Below, one piece after another: positions 8,505-18,217 of a stretch of DNA of 47,968 bases. A program made the position numbers and the translations under genes. The stretch is from Chitinophaga pinensis. Its GTDB lineage: Bacteria > Bacteroidota > Bacteroidia > Chitinophagales > Chitinophagaceae. The notes beneath the pieces were generated by a model. That model was given only the letters and a program-made list of their open reading frames with translations, was not told where the DNA came from and made no database searches. The DNA lies in assembly GCA_945874755.1 (NCBI GenBank), contig CAMCHR010000010.1:1-47968 (forward strand), in the 5' to 3' direction. The number at the start of each line of letters is the position of its first letter. Within the stretch, counting starts at the first letter, position 1.

Positions 8505-8822
8505 TTACATGTGAGATTGGATCTTTTTGTCTAAAACAGCCTTTGGAACGGCTCCAATTTGCTTGTCTACTACTTGCCCGCCTTTCACAAAAAGGATAGC
8601 TGGAATTGAAGTGATACCGAAATTCATGCTTAAAGTAGGATTCACATCCACATTCACCTTACCAATATTCACTTTGCCTTCGTATTGAACAGCTAATTCT
8701 TCGATAACTGGTCCAATAGCACGACATGGACCACACCATTCTGCCCAAAAATCGATTACACTTAATTTATCACTCTCAATCACTGTTTGTTGAAAGTTCG
8801 CGTCTGTAAATTCTAATGCCAT
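8505..8822 (-). CDS. trxA: Thioredoxin
   Basis: A 105-residue cytoplasmic thioredoxin that reduces protein disulfides and is itself recycled by thioredoxin reductase (trxB at 27336). The active site WCGPC is at about residues 29-33 within VIDFWAEWCGPC, and the cis-Pro loop is GITSIPAILFVKGGQ. No signal peptide is present. Length and domain are standard. It has its own consensus -7 element upstream and a strong terminator downstream, so it is probably a single-gene transcript. Likely clients encoded here include the MsrA at 15283 if electrons reach the envelope. Confidence 0.97.
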   Translation of the reverse strand: MALEFTDANFQQTVIESDKLSVIDFWAEWCGPCRAIGPVIEELAVQYEGKVNIGKVNVDVNPTLSMNFGITSIPAILFVKGGQVVDKQIGAVPKAVLDKKIQSHM

Positions 8823-8863
8823 AATTGTATTTTTATATTTTCTTGTTCTTAATTCTTATACTA

Positions 8864-8871
8864 CAAAATTA
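8864..8871 (-). promoter_or_regulatory. Putative -7 promoter element of trxA
   Basis: On the minus strand this reads TAATTTTG, an exact TAnnTTTG match. It would give a leader of about 35-40 bases. No clear -33 TTG is visible. Confidence 0.45.
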
Positions 8872-8933
8872 GCTCCAAACTTTAATATCTGCCATCTTGA
8901 CTTTTCCACTTAAAAATCCCTTATTGGGGACAA

Positions 8934-11900
8934 TTAGTTGGCTAGTTTCACTTGAACGTTTAATTCTGGGTTCAGGTCTAAGAATTGTACAAATTCATCA
9001 TTGATCAAAAAGCCTTTCTCTATCGTTAATAAGCTTGCCGCTAGTTGCTCCCTTGGTTCTACAAATGTAATTTTAAGGGAAGTCCTTCCTGGGTTTGCTT
9101 TGATGTTCTTTTCAAAAAATTCAATCATATCGGCCCTTAGGTTCGCTGGATGTAAACTCAATTCCACAGTTCGTGTTTGTAGCTGCTTCACAGTTTCTAA
9201 AAGGGACATCGTCTGAACCTTAAATTCAAAATTATTAGGTTGATTGAATCTGTTTCTAAAGGCTCCGTTGATACAAACTTTTTGTCCCACTTCTAAAAAA
9301 TTTTGGAATTTCACATAATCCTCACTCCATAAGATAAAGTCTGTCTTGCCTGTAAAATCCTCAATCGCAAACGATCCAAAGTTTTTACCTGTTTTAGTGA
9401 TTCGGTGTTGTACTTCTGTCACTAATCCTGCGAGCTTAAAGTTTTTCCCAAGGTTATTGGGGAAACTAATCAAGTTGTCTTTGACCTCGTTGTATTCATT
9501 GATAGGTGTGAAAGCGTAATGCTTTAATTCAAAATTAAAATGATCTAAAGGATGTCCACTCATGAACATACCTGTAATATCTTTTTCGTGGTCTAGTTTC
9601 TCGGTCAATGTCCATTCTTCACAAAGTGCTAATTTAGGAATAGGCACTTGCATGGCCGAAGGCAAATCACCAAATAGGGTATTGGTGCTGCCAATGGTCA
9701 TGGATTGGATGGCCTGCGCATAGGCAATTAATTTTTCCATCCCATTGGTGCGATCCCCATCACCTGTATTAAAATATTGTGCACGATGGTATTCAGGGAA
9801 ACAATCAAAAGTACCCGAGTAGGCCAAACTTTCTAATGATTTTTTATTCACTGCTTTTGACAAAACTCTTTTGATAAAATCAATCATGGTTTCAAAATGT
9901 CCGCCTTTATCTCGCTCAATAATAATGGCTTCTATTGCAGCCTCACCAACACCTTTTAATCCGCCTAATCCAAAACGAATTTCTCCATTTTTATTGACAG
10001 AGAAACCTTGTAAGGATTCATTGACATTCGGACCCAATACTTTTATGCCCATGCGTTTACATTCTTCCATAAAGAAGGTGATTTTATCGATACTACCAGC
10101 ATGGTTTAAAACAGCAGACATATACTCTCCAGGATAGTGTGCTTTTAGGTAAGTTGTTTGATAGGCCACATAAGCATAACATGTAGAGTGCGATTTATTA
10201 AAGGCGTATTGTGCAAAAGCTTCCCAGTCGGTCCAAATTTTATTCAATGCTTTTTCTGCATGTCCATTTTTCACAGCACCTTCCACAAACTGCGCTTTCA
10301 TTTTATCCAATACTGATTTTTGTTTTTTACCCATGGCTTTACGAAGTACATCCGCGTCGCCTTTGGTAAATCCAGCAATCTTTTGACTGAGTAACATCAC
10401 CTGCTCTTGGTACACCGTAATCCCATAAGTATCTGCCAATATTTCTTCCATAATAGGCAAGTCATATTGAATGGCTTCACGACCATGTTTACGTTCAACG
10501 AAATTTGGGATATACGCCATTGGGCCTGGTCGGTACAAAGCGTTCATCGCAATTAGATCTGCAAATTTATCGGGCTTTAATTCACGCAAATATTTTTGCA
10601 TGCCCACACTCTCAAATTGGAAAGTGGCATTGGTTTCTCCTCTTTGGTATAAATGAAAAGTGGTTTCATCGTCTAAAGGAATTTTATCCAAGTCGATGGT
10701 GACACCATGGTTTTGTTTAATTAATTGTAGAGCCGTTTTCAAAATAGAAAGGGTCTTTAAACCCAAGAAGTCCATTTTAATGACACCTGCTTCTTCAATC
10801 ACGGATCCTTCAATTTGTGTCACCCATAAAGTAGAATCTTTTGCAGTTGCAACTGGCATGATCTCTGTTAAGTCACTTGGTGCAATGATAATACCCGCTG
10901 CATGAATACCCGTGTTACGAATTGAACCTTCTAGACGTTCTGCTTCATGCAATACGGCTGCTCTTAAATCATTGCCTGCATAAATTTCTCTTAACTTTTT
11001 AATATTGTCTATATCATCGGACTGATAACCTTCTCTTTCGGCTAAAGATTTATCGCCTTCTTTTACAGTGATAGGCGCATGCAAACAACGATTGAGTTCT
11101 GTGCCTGGTTTATCTGGAACTAGTTTTGCTAATAAATTGGATTCGGATAAAGGAAGATCCATCACACGTGCCACATCCTTGATACTGCTTTTAGCAGCCA
11201 TCGTACCATAGGTAATAATTTGTGCGACTTGTTCCTTACCATATTTTTCTACTACATAATCAATCACTTTCTGACGGCCTTCATCATCAAAGTCCGTATC
11301 AATATCGGGCATGCTCTTACGATCTGGATTTAAGAAACGCTCAAATAGTAATTGGTATTTTATTGGATCAATATTGGTGATGCCAATACAATAGGCCACT
11401 ACAGAACCAGCAGCAGAGCCACGACCAGGGCCCACAAACACATCCATTTCTCTACCAGCTCTAATGAAATCACTCACAATTAAAAAGTAACCCGCAAAGC
11501 CCATAGTTTGAATAGTGAACAATTCAAAATCAATTCTCTCTTGAATCTCTGCCGTGATGGCATCATACCTTTTATGCGCGCCTTCCCATGTAATATGTTT
11601 TAAAAATTCCCACTGATTCATATTGGCTTCCTTGTGAATCTGAAAACTTTTTGGAATAGGGAAAGCGGGTAGGAGGATGTCTTTCTTTAAATTCAAGACT
11701 TCCACTTTATCTACAATCGCATTGGTGTTATCAATAGATTCGGGGATATCACTAAACAACTCAATCATTTCGGATTGGGTCTTGAAATAAAATTTATTAT
11801 TTGGGAACTTGAATCTTCTATTTTTAATTTGAAGTTCGTCGTTTACAAAATCATCAAAGCCTGGAGTAGATTGTTTTTCGCCTGTGTTAATACATAATAA

Positions 11901-12611
11901 GATATCATGCGCATTGGCATCATCTTCGTTGATGTAATGACTATCGTTGGTCGCAATCACACTTACTTTATGTTTTTTTGAAAACTTAAGTAAGGTATTG
12001 TTAATGATTTCTTGTTCTGGTATTTCATGTCTTTGGATTTCGATATAATAATCGTCTCCAAATAAATCCAACCACCATTTAAATTCTTTTTCTGCTGCTT
12101 CTTCACCATCTCTTAAAATAGCTTGAGGCACATGCGCACCAATACAACAGGTGGTGGCAATAATACCCTCATGGTATTTTTCAATGAGTTCTTTATCGAT
12201 TCTTGGATACTTACTATACATCCCTTCGATATAGCCTAATGAAGTAAGTTTGATTAAGTTTTGATACCCCACCGCATTCTTTGCTAATAAAACTTGATGA
12301 AAACGATCGTCCTTATGTTCCTTGGTAAATTGTTTGATATGTCGGTCTTTCACTACATAAAATTCACAACCAACAATTGGTTTTACAGTGGGTGCTAAAA
12401 TATCTTTTCCATTGGCATCCTTCCCAATGACTTTGGTATTTTTCCATGCTTGACTTACAAAATTAAATGCACCAAACATATTACCGTGATCGGTAATTGC
12501 GAGTGCAGGCATTTTGTCCTTGATGGCTTTTTTATATAAACCATCAATGGATGCAGCACCATCTAGTAATGAATATTGTGTGTGAACGTGTAAATGTGAA
12601 AATTTGGGCAT
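8934..12611 (-). CDS. dnaE: DNA polymerase III subunit alpha
   Basis: The replicative polymerase subunit, 1225 residues. In order: an N-terminal PHP domain (FSHLHVHTQYSLLDGA at about residues 3-18, ALAITDHGNMFGA), the polymerase palm with the catalytic pair in MPDIDTDFDDEGRQ, GRGSAAGSVVAYCIGIT, the fingers region (LIAMNALYRPGPM, YQEQVMLLSQKIAGF, NKSHSTCYAYVAYQTTYLKA), a helix-hairpin-helix region (FGLGGLKGVGEAAI) and an OB-fold (LVTEVQHRITKTGKNFGSF). The ATG at 12611 is chosen over an in-frame codon 24 bases upstream because it places the PHP motif at the usual position. It is divergent from the NlpC/P60 gene. No exact consensus promoter is seen upstream. Confidence 0.97.
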   Translation of the reverse strand: MPKFSHLHVHTQYSLLDGAASIDGLYKKAIKDKMPALAITDHGNMFGAFNFVSQAWKNTKVIGKDANGKDILAPTVKPIVGCEFYVVKDRHIKQFTKEHKDDRFHQVLLAKNAVGYQNLIKLTSLGYIEGMYSKYPRIDKELIEKYHEGIIATTCCIGAHVPQAILRDGEEAAEKEFKWWLDLFGDDYYIEIQRHEIPEQEIINNTLLKFSKKHKVSVIATNDSHYINEDDANAHDILLCINTGEKQSTPGFDDFVNDELQIKNRRFKFPNNKFYFKTQSEMIELFSDIPESIDNTNAIVDKVEVLNLKKDILLPAFPIPKSFQIHKEANMNQWEFLKHITWEGAHKRYDAITAEIQERIDFELFTIQTMGFAGYFLIVSDFIRAGREMDVFVGPGRGSAAGSVVAYCIGITNIDPIKYQLLFERFLNPDRKSMPDIDTDFDDEGRQKVIDYVVEKYGKEQVAQIITYGTMAAKSSIKDVARVMDLPLSESNLLAKLVPDKPGTELNRCLHAPITVKEGDKSLAEREGYQSDDIDNIKKLREIYAGNDLRAAVLHEAERLEGSIRNTGIHAAGIIIAPSDLTEIMPVATAKDSTLWVTQIEGSVIEEAGVIKMDFLGLKTLSILKTALQLIKQNHGVTIDLDKIPLDDETTFHLYQRGETNATFQFESVGMQKYLRELKPDKFADLIAMNALYRPGPMAYIPNFVERKHGREAIQYDLPIMEEILADTYGITVYQEQVMLLSQKIAGFTKGDADVLRKAMGKKQKSVLDKMKAQFVEGAVKNGHAEKALNKIWTDWEAFAQYAFNKSHSTCYAYVAYQTTYLKAHYPGEYMSAVLNHAGSIDKITFFMEECKRMGIKVLGPNVNESLQGFSVNKNGEIRFGLGGLKGVGEAAIEAIIIERDKGGHFETMIDFIKRVLSKAVNKKSLESLAYSGTFDCFPEYHRAQYFNTGDGDRTNGMEKLIAYAQAIQSMTIGSTNTLFGDLPSAMQVPIPKLALCEEWTLTEKLDHEKDITGMFMSGHPLDHFNFELKHYAFTPINEYNEVKDNLISFPNNLGKNFKLAGLVTEVQHRITKTGKNFGSFAIEDFTGKTDFILWSEDYVKFQNFLEVGQKVCINGAFRNRFNQPNNFEFKVQTMSLLETVKQLQTRTVELSLHPANLRADMIEFFEKNIKANPGRTSLKITFVEPREQLAASLLTIEKGFLINDEFVQFLDLNPELNVQVKLAN

Positions 12612-12740
12612 TCGGGATAACGGGATAAGGCACAAATATCGTAAAAAAGGAGTGCTTGACAGGGCTTAATTTTCCACAAAAAAGGGTTAAAATAAGCTTG
12701 ATTGTGGCAATTTTACCGTTCTTGACTTATCTTGCCGCTG

Positions 12741-13499
12741 ATGCAAAAAGGCAAGATTACGATATTAGGCTTTATACTTTTGATGACGACTTTGTCAAGT
12801 TGTACCACTATGTCTAAGTTCACGCAGTCTGTGAAGGCAAAAACAGCAAAGATTAAAGCAAAGCCAAAAAGAACTTTACCCGCTGTTGCAGTTGTTCCAG
12901 AAAGTAATAATGACGCTAATGAGACCATTGAATTTTTAGATAATATATCTGTAAAACCGGGTAGGGTCTATTTAAAAAAAGCATCTGATGCCTTTGAGGC
13001 AGAACCTGTCTTGGCTAAACCAGAACGTGCAGATAGAATGCCGGATAATTTAACCGATGTAGAAAAATCCAATTGGTTACAATTAAAGTATTCTATTCAA
13101 ATGGATATAGCCGTAGAAGAAATTAACAATATCCCCTTGCTTCAAAAAATAGACGATTGGTGGGGCACACCTTATGTGCTTGGTGGATCCAGTAGAAGAG
13201 GGGTCGACTGTTCCTATTTCACATTGGATGTGATGAATGCGATTTATAATACCAATTTAAAAAGAACAGCAGCAGAACAATATACACAAAGTGAAAAAAT
13301 TGATTGGTCAGATTTAAAAGAAGGGGATTTGATTTTCTTTAAAACAGATGGTAGTCGTTCTATTTCGCATGTAGGTATTTACATGACTAATAATAAATTT
13401 GCACATGCATCCACCAGCCAAGGGGTAACCATTAGTGATTTATCAGAACCTTATTGGCAAAAACGTTTATACAGTTTGGGTAGGGTGATTAAACAATAA
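12741..13499 (+). CDS. NlpC/P60 family cell-wall endopeptidase, lipoprotein
   Basis: The 252-residue product is probably an envelope lipoprotein that cleaves peptidoglycan stem peptides. It starts with a lipoprotein signal ending in the lipobox LSSC at about residue 21, followed by a Lys/Pro-rich linker. The C-terminal 120 residues are an NlpC/P60 (peptidase family C40) domain: GTPYVLGGSSRRGVDCSYF with the catalytic Cys, LKEGDLIFFKT, and SHVGIYMTNNKFAHAS with the catalytic His. The ATG at 12741 is used; an in-frame TTG nine bases earlier is less likely. It ends convergent with the M1 peptidase gene, and a hairpin covers both stop codons. Confidence 0.9.
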   Translation: MQKGKITILGFILLMTTLSSCTTMSKFTQSVKAKTAKIKAKPKRTLPAVAVVPESNNDANETIEFLDNISVKPGRVYLKKASDAFEAEPVLAKPERADRMPDNLTDVEKSNWLQLKYSIQMDIAVEEINNIPLLQKIDDWWGTPYVLGGSSRRGVDCSYFTLDVMNAIYNTNLKRTAAEQYTQSEKIDWSDLKEGDLIFFKTDGSRSISHVGIYMTNNKFAHASTSQGVTISDLSEPYWQKRLYSLGRVIKQ

Positions 13500-13524
13500 T
13501 TTATTGAACTTTTATAAATTATTG
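13494..13524. terminator. AT-rich hairpin over two convergent stop codons
   Basis: A perfect 10-bp inverted repeat (CAATAATTTA at 13494-13503 and TAAATTATTG at 13515-13524) with an 11-nt loop spans the stop codons of the NlpC/P60 gene and of the M1 peptidase gene. It could serve as a 3'-end structure for both transcripts. Confidence 0.4.
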
Positions 13525-15210
13525 CACTTGCTCTAATCGAATATAGTATTGACTTTCGATTGTTTTTACAAAATCTTTTACATTAAAATTCGGATTCTGA
13601 ATTAAACGTTGCTGTGGTTGATAGTCCATTGGCATGAAACTATATTTTTTACCCAAATAAGAAAAATGTAGTGGCAGGTTAAAACCTGTGACACAATCTT
13701 TATACTCGTAAGTGAATATTTTTTCTTTCTCGTTATAACGATAACTCAACATAGGAATTTGAGTCGTTCTTAAATATTGATCAAATACTTTTTGAAAACC
13801 AAAACCTGCGCGCAAAGAAATATAATTTTCAACTTGTTCCGTGGTCACAGTTTGATGATAAAACTGTGTATTCAATCCAATTAAAATACTTCTAAATAAA
13901 CTATCATTGTTAATAGCGTGACGAATAGAGTGCAATAAATTTGCGCCTTTTGGATACATATCTCCGCTACCTTCCTGATTCAATCCATAATGTCCAATGA
14001 CTGGAATATTATTGCTGATATTTTTACGTAAACCAAAATTGTATTCATCTCCCGCTTTCTTACCATGAAAATATTCTGTAAACAAGGTTTCAGAATAACT
14101 TGTAAAACCTTCATGCACCCACATATCTGCAATATCTTTTGTACTGACATTATTGGCAAACCACTCATGTCCACTTTCATGTACAATAATATAATCCCAT
14201 TTAAGACCCCAGCCCGATCCGGATAAATCACGACCTAAATAGCCATTCATATATTTATTGCCATAGGCAATTGCGGATTGATGTTCCATGCCTAAATGGG
14301 GGCTTTGTACCAATTGATATCCATCCTCGTAAAAAGGATAAGGCCCAAACCAGTATTCAAATGCCTCTAACATTTTTGGCACTTGCTTAAACTGTTCAAC
14401 TGCTTTTGCAGAATCAGACCTGAGCACCCAATAGCTGATATCTAGATTGCCTTTTAAGCCTTTATAAGTTTCCTTCCAACCTACATAATCTCCAATATAA
14501 GGGATGATATTGTAGTTGTTGATCGGGTTCGTTACCTGCCAACTGAATCGATTGTTATTACTAAGATTGACCATGTTCGTCTCAGCAACTTTTCTACCAT
14601 TGCCGATGGCAATTAAGTTTTTATCCTTAGGCACTTGAATGGTTAGTTGAGCACCTTCTTCTGGTTCATCGGACTGATGGTCTTTACAAGGATACCAAAC
14701 CGAAGCGCCTAAACCTTGACAAGCCACAGACATCCAAGGTTGTCCATTACTATCTTTTTTCCAAATCCATCCACCATCCCAAGGTGGTCGAATGGCTTCC
14801 TTAGGAACGCCATGGTAAAATATAGTAAGACCAAATTGTTTTCCTTTTGGTATTTGTTTTTCAATTTGTGCAATTGCGATATTATTGGTTCTTGTAAATT
14901 CTAAACGAACAGCATTCATGCCTTCATTGACATTAGGCCATAACAAAATACTATCAATCACCATTGGGGCTTGTAAATCAATTTGAATTTGCTTTGAAGG
15001 CATTACTGCCAAAGCTTTCCAGCTTACAATGCCAATAATCGATTTTGCTTCATAATTAGGCGTAACATCAATTACATATCTTTTGATATCAAACCAATCT
15101 CTGTTTTCATTTAAACTTCCTCTTAATACATCTGCCTCATTTACTAGGGGTTGTGCAAAAAGGGATACACTACACAATGACGTAATTAGTAATAATAGGG
15201 TCGTCTTCAT
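13519..15210 (-). CDS. M1 family metallopeptidase, secreted
   Basis: A 563-residue zinc aminopeptidase-like protein with a Sec signal peptide ending near FAQ (about residue 19). The zinc site HESGH with the third ligand Glu downstream (MWVHEGFTSYSE) is at about residues 342-370. The exopeptidase motif is GMEHQ rather than GAMEN, as seen in many bacterial M1 enzymes. The N-terminal beta-sandwich has VACQGLGASVWYPCKDHQSDEPE. No C-terminal sorting domain is visible, so it is likely periplasmic. It lies 72 bases downstream of msrA on the same strand. The specific peptide substrate is unknown. Confidence 0.9.
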   Translation of the reverse strand: MKTTLLLLITSLCSVSLFAQPLVNEADVLRGSLNENRDWFDIKRYVIDVTPNYEAKSIIGIVSWKALAVMPSKQIQIDLQAPMVIDSILLWPNVNEGMNAVRLEFTRTNNIAIAQIEKQIPKGKQFGLTIFYHGVPKEAIRPPWDGGWIWKKDSNGQPWMSVACQGLGASVWYPCKDHQSDEPEEGAQLTIQVPKDKNLIAIGNGRKVAETNMVNLSNNNRFSWQVTNPINNYNIIPYIGDYVGWKETYKGLKGNLDISYWVLRSDSAKAVEQFKQVPKMLEAFEYWFGPYPFYEDGYQLVQSPHLGMEHQSAIAYGNKYMNGYLGRDLSGSGWGLKWDYIIVHESGHEWFANNVSTKDIADMWVHEGFTSYSETLFTEYFHGKKAGDEYNFGLRKNISNNIPVIGHYGLNQEGSGDMYPKGANLLHSIRHAINNDSLFRSILIGLNTQFYHQTVTTEQVENYISLRAGFGFQKVFDQYLRTTQIPMLSYRYNEKEKIFTYEYKDCVTGFNLPLHFSYLGKKYSFMPMDYQPQQRLIQNPNFNVKDFVKTIESQYYIRLEQVQ

Positions 15211-15282
15211 AAAATGAGATTGTATTTGAAAGAATGCTTTGAATCCTCAAGGTATATAATTATCTCAAATGAACTAAGGGAA

Positions 15283-15933
15283 TTAATCTTCCTCTTTTTT
15301 CATCTTGTCCTTAAATACTTTTTCAAATTTTTCCAATTTTGGCCCAATCACATACCTGCAATAACCTTGGTTGGTATTGTTATTATAGTAGTTCTGGTGG
15401 TAAGACTCGGCAGAATAGAATTTTGTGAACGCAGTGACCTCGGTGATGATTGGTTTGTCCCATGATTTGCTAGCGTCTAATTCCTTGATGTATTTAAGTG
15501 CTAATGCCTTTTGTTGGTCGTTGTGGAAAAAAACAGCCGATCTATATTGAGGGCCTACATCATTGCCTTGTTGATTGGGTGTAGTAGGGTCATGTGTTTT
15601 CCAAAAAACAGATAAGATATCGTCTAAGCTAATTTTAGTGGTGTCAAAAACAATCTGGCAAACCTCGGCATGCCCTGTATTTTTTAAACAAACTTCTTCA
15701 TAAGTAGGATTTTCAACATGGCCACCACTATAACCACTAGTCACTTTAACCACGCCTTCTAAACGCTGATACACGGCTTCGGTGCACCAAAAACAGCCAG
15801 ATCCTAATGTGATTGTTTGTGTATTTTCCATATTGACTTTTTGAATTTTTGCTTGTTTTTTCGGGGTTTGAGCACATGCGTATAAAGATAGAATGCTGAA
15901 CAAACCGGCTGTGATATATTTGATTGTTTTCAT
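15283..15933 (-). CDS. msrA: Peptide methionine-S-sulfoxide reductase MsrA, lipoprotein
   Basis: MsrA repairs oxidised methionine in proteins. The 216-residue protein begins with a lipoprotein signal (lipobox LYAC at about residue 22), so it acts in the envelope rather than the cytoplasm. The catalytic motif GSGCFWCTEAVYQ is at about residues 49-61. It is followed by GYSGGHVENPTYEEVC, GHAEVCQIVFD, FWKTHDPTTPNQQGNDVGPQYRS and the C-terminal AESYHQNYY and GYC resolving-Cys region. The frame is open 54 codons further upstream, but those codons overlap the mutS2 promoter on the other strand; the ATG at 15933 gives a proper signal peptide. No MsrB domain is fused. Confidence 0.92.
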   Translation of the reverse strand: MKTIKYITAGLFSILSLYACAQTPKKQAKIQKVNMENTQTITLGSGCFWCTEAVYQRLEGVVKVTSGYSGGHVENPTYEEVCLKNTGHAEVCQIVFDTTKISLDDILSVFWKTHDPTTPNQQGNDVGPQYRSAVFFHNDQQKALALKYIKELDASKSWDKPIITEVTAFTKFYSAESYHQNYYNNNTNQGYCRYVIGPKLEKFEKVFKDKMKKEED

Positions 15934-15985
15934 ATAAATAGTATAGTTAAAAATACAACAAATCATAGACCAATTTGTTCTAAGG

Positions 15986-16013
15986 TTGTTAATGTTTTTT
16001 TTAGCTAAATTTG
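15986..16013 (+). promoter_or_regulatory. Promoter of mutS2 (TTG-N17-TAAATTTG)
   Basis: TTG at 15986-15988 and TAAATTTG at 16006-16013 match the Bacteroidota promoter consensus with a 17-base spacer. The -7 element ends 14 bases before the mutS2 ATG at 16028, predicting a leader of about 10 bases. Confidence 0.6.
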
Positions 16014-16027
16014 CAGCTATTGCACCC

Positions 16028-18217
16028 ATGAAAGTATATCCTGAAAATGCCCTTTCCCAATTAGAATTTGATAAGATCAAGACCATCTTACTCAATTACT
16101 GTCAATCCACTATTGGAAAGGAGCAGGTGGAAGCCATGCGCATACATACGCAGCTGAATTATATCCAAATTACATTAAGGCAAACGCAGGAATATCAATT
16201 CATTAAACAGGCCAATCAGTATTTTCCAAGTGATTTTATTTTAGATATTAGGAAGGATCTGAAGCTATTGGGTATTCCGGGTGCACAATTAACTGGAGAG
16301 CAATGGTTATTAGTGCGAAAACTGGTGGATCATGTGGGACAACTATTTAAATGGTTTGATGCAGAACGCCAGGCAGCCTATAGTCATTTATATATGGTGA
16401 TTGCAGAAAGTTATTTCGAAAAAACGATTATAGAATCCATTGACGATGTGATTGATGATAGAGGTTTAGTCAAAGACAATGCCTCCGAAGACTTGGCAAA
16501 GATCCGTGCTCAATTGTACAAAAAAAGACAGGACCTAAGACGCATATTTGAAAAAGTATTGGGTCGTTTGGCCAAGTCTGGCTATACAGCAGATATTGAT
16601 GAAAGTTTTAGCAATGGCCGACGTGTGGTAGCGGTCTTCTCGGAATACAAGCGTCAAGTGAAAGGATTTTTACATGGAGAAAGTGATAGCCGCAAAACGG
16701 CTTTCATAGAACCCGAGGAAACCATTGAACTCAATAATGAATTATTTAGTTTAGAACAGGATGAAACCAAGGAGGTGCAAAGGGTATTAAGACATTTAAC
16801 TGCACAATTATCACCATACTCCAGTTTATTGATGGGTTATTTGCAAATGATAGGGTTGTATGACTTTATCAAAGCCAAGGCATTGTTGGCGATTGACATG
16901 AATGCGCATTTACCTTTGGTAGAAAATAAAGCGACTTCGCATTTGATTCAAGCCTACCATCCTTTATTGTATATGTATAATAAAGCATCAGGTAAAAAAA
17001 CGATACCGGTTAATTTGGAATTGGATGATGAAGCAAGGATTTTAATCATCAGTGGACCCAATGCAGGAGGAAAGACCGTGTCCATGAAGGCATTGGGACT
17101 CAACCAAGTGATGCTGCAGTCTGGTTTATTGGTGCCAGTGCATCCCGATTCTCAAATGGGGATCTACAAACAATTATTCATTCAATTAGGGGATACCCAA
17201 AATTTGGCTTTTGAATTGAGTACCTATAGCAGTCACTTGACGCACATGAAGTACTTTATTGAAAATGCGAATGGGAAGACCTTATTTTTTATTGATGAAC
17301 TTGGAAGCGGATCCGATCCACATTTAGGTGGTGCATTTGCCGAAGTGATTTTGGAAGAATTATCACATAAGCATGCGCAAGGCATTGTAACCACACATTA
17401 TTTGAATTTAAAAGTGATGGCCAATCATAATAAAGGAATTGTCAATGGTGCCATGCAGTTTGATGAAGTGAAATTAGAACCATTGTATCAATTGGTGATT
17501 GGCAAGCCAGGAAGCTCTTACACTTTTGCGATTGCAGAAAGAATAGGATTGCCTAAGCATTTAATTAACCGTGCAAGAAAATTGGTAGATACACATCATT
17601 TTGAGTTGGATAAATTATTAAACAGAACCGAACAGGATTTACAATTGGTGCAAAAGGAACGTAAGGAGTTACATAAATTAATTAAAGAGAACGATGCACT
17701 TAAGTTAGAGTTGAATAAAACATTGGATAAAGAAAAGCATTTACAACAGATTACACTATTAAGAGAACAGAACAGGGTAGCAGAGGAGAAGTTCACTTAT
17801 TTAAAAGAGATGGAACGTAATTTGAAACAGATTGCATTGGATTATAAAAAGTCGGATAAGAAAGAGGAAGTGATGAAGACTTTGTATAATTTGTTATTTA
17901 AAAAGAACGACGCCATTGTAATAAATAAATTGGCAAAAAAAGTAGATAAGCAGTATAAGGAAGCTGCAGGGCCTATCGAAGTTGGATCGACTGTGAAATT
18001 AAAGAAGAACTACCAAGTGGGCGAAGTGATTGGATTTAAAGGAAAGCGTGCGATTGTGAAAGTGGGTCAGTTGCCTATGAATATTGATGTGGATGATTTA
18101 TTAGTCATTGAAAAAATTGATCAGCACAAGATTGCACAAGCAGAAAAAGAGCTTAAGCAACTTAAACAGATTAAACAGAAAAATAATGATACTAGACGAA
18201 CTAACTCAATTGAATAA
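16028..18217 (+). CDS. mutS2: MutS2-type ATPase without Smr nuclease domain
   Basis: A 729-residue MutS-superfamily protein. It has the MutS2-type N-terminal core and clamp helices (SEDLAKIRAQLYKKRQDLRR), then FIEPEETIELNNEL and the ABC-ATPase domain with Walker A GPNAGGKTVSMK at about residues 343-354, Walker B LFFIDELGSGSDP, and the H-loop VTTHYLNLK. A long coiled coil and a small KOW-like beta domain (GSTVKLKKNYQVGEVIGFKGK) follow. Typical MutS2 ends in an Smr domain of about 80 residues that nicks DNA or acts on stalled ribosomes. This protein stops right after the KOW-like segment. Start choice follows the promoter at 16006. The last 32 bases overlap the next gene. Confidence 0.88.
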   Translation: MKVYPENALSQLEFDKIKTILLNYCQSTIGKEQVEAMRIHTQLNYIQITLRQTQEYQFIKQANQYFPSDFILDIRKDLKLLGIPGAQLTGEQWLLVRKLVDHVGQLFKWFDAERQAAYSHLYMVIAESYFEKTIIESIDDVIDDRGLVKDNASEDLAKIRAQLYKKRQDLRRIFEKVLGRLAKSGYTADIDESFSNGRRVVAVFSEYKRQVKGFLHGESDSRKTAFIEPEETIELNNELFSLEQDETKEVQRVLRHLTAQLSPYSSLLMGYLQMIGLYDFIKAKALLAIDMNAHLPLVENKATSHLIQAYHPLLYMYNKASGKKTIPVNLELDDEARILIISGPNAGGKTVSMKALGLNQVMLQSGLLVPVHPDSQMGIYKQLFIQLGDTQNLAFELSTYSSHLTHMKYFIENANGKTLFFIDELGSGSDPHLGGAFAEVILEELSHKHAQGIVTTHYLNLKVMANHNKGIVNGAMQFDEVKLEPLYQLVIGKPGSSYTFAIAERIGLPKHLINRARKLVDTHHFELDKLLNRTEQDLQLVQKERKELHKLIKENDALKLELNKTLDKEKHLQQITLLREQNRVAEEKFTYLKEMERNLKQIALDYKKSDKKEEVMKTLYNLLFKKNDAIVINKLAKKVDKQYKEAAGPIEVGSTVKLKKNYQVGEVIGFKGKRAIVKVGQLPMNIDVDDLLVIEKIDQHKIAQAEKELKQLKQIKQKNNDTRRTNSIE

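Noticed and set aside
15934-16095. A 54-codon N-terminal extension of MsrA
   Set aside because: The extension covers the mutS2 promoter and start on the other strand, and the downstream ATG gives a clean lipoprotein signal.
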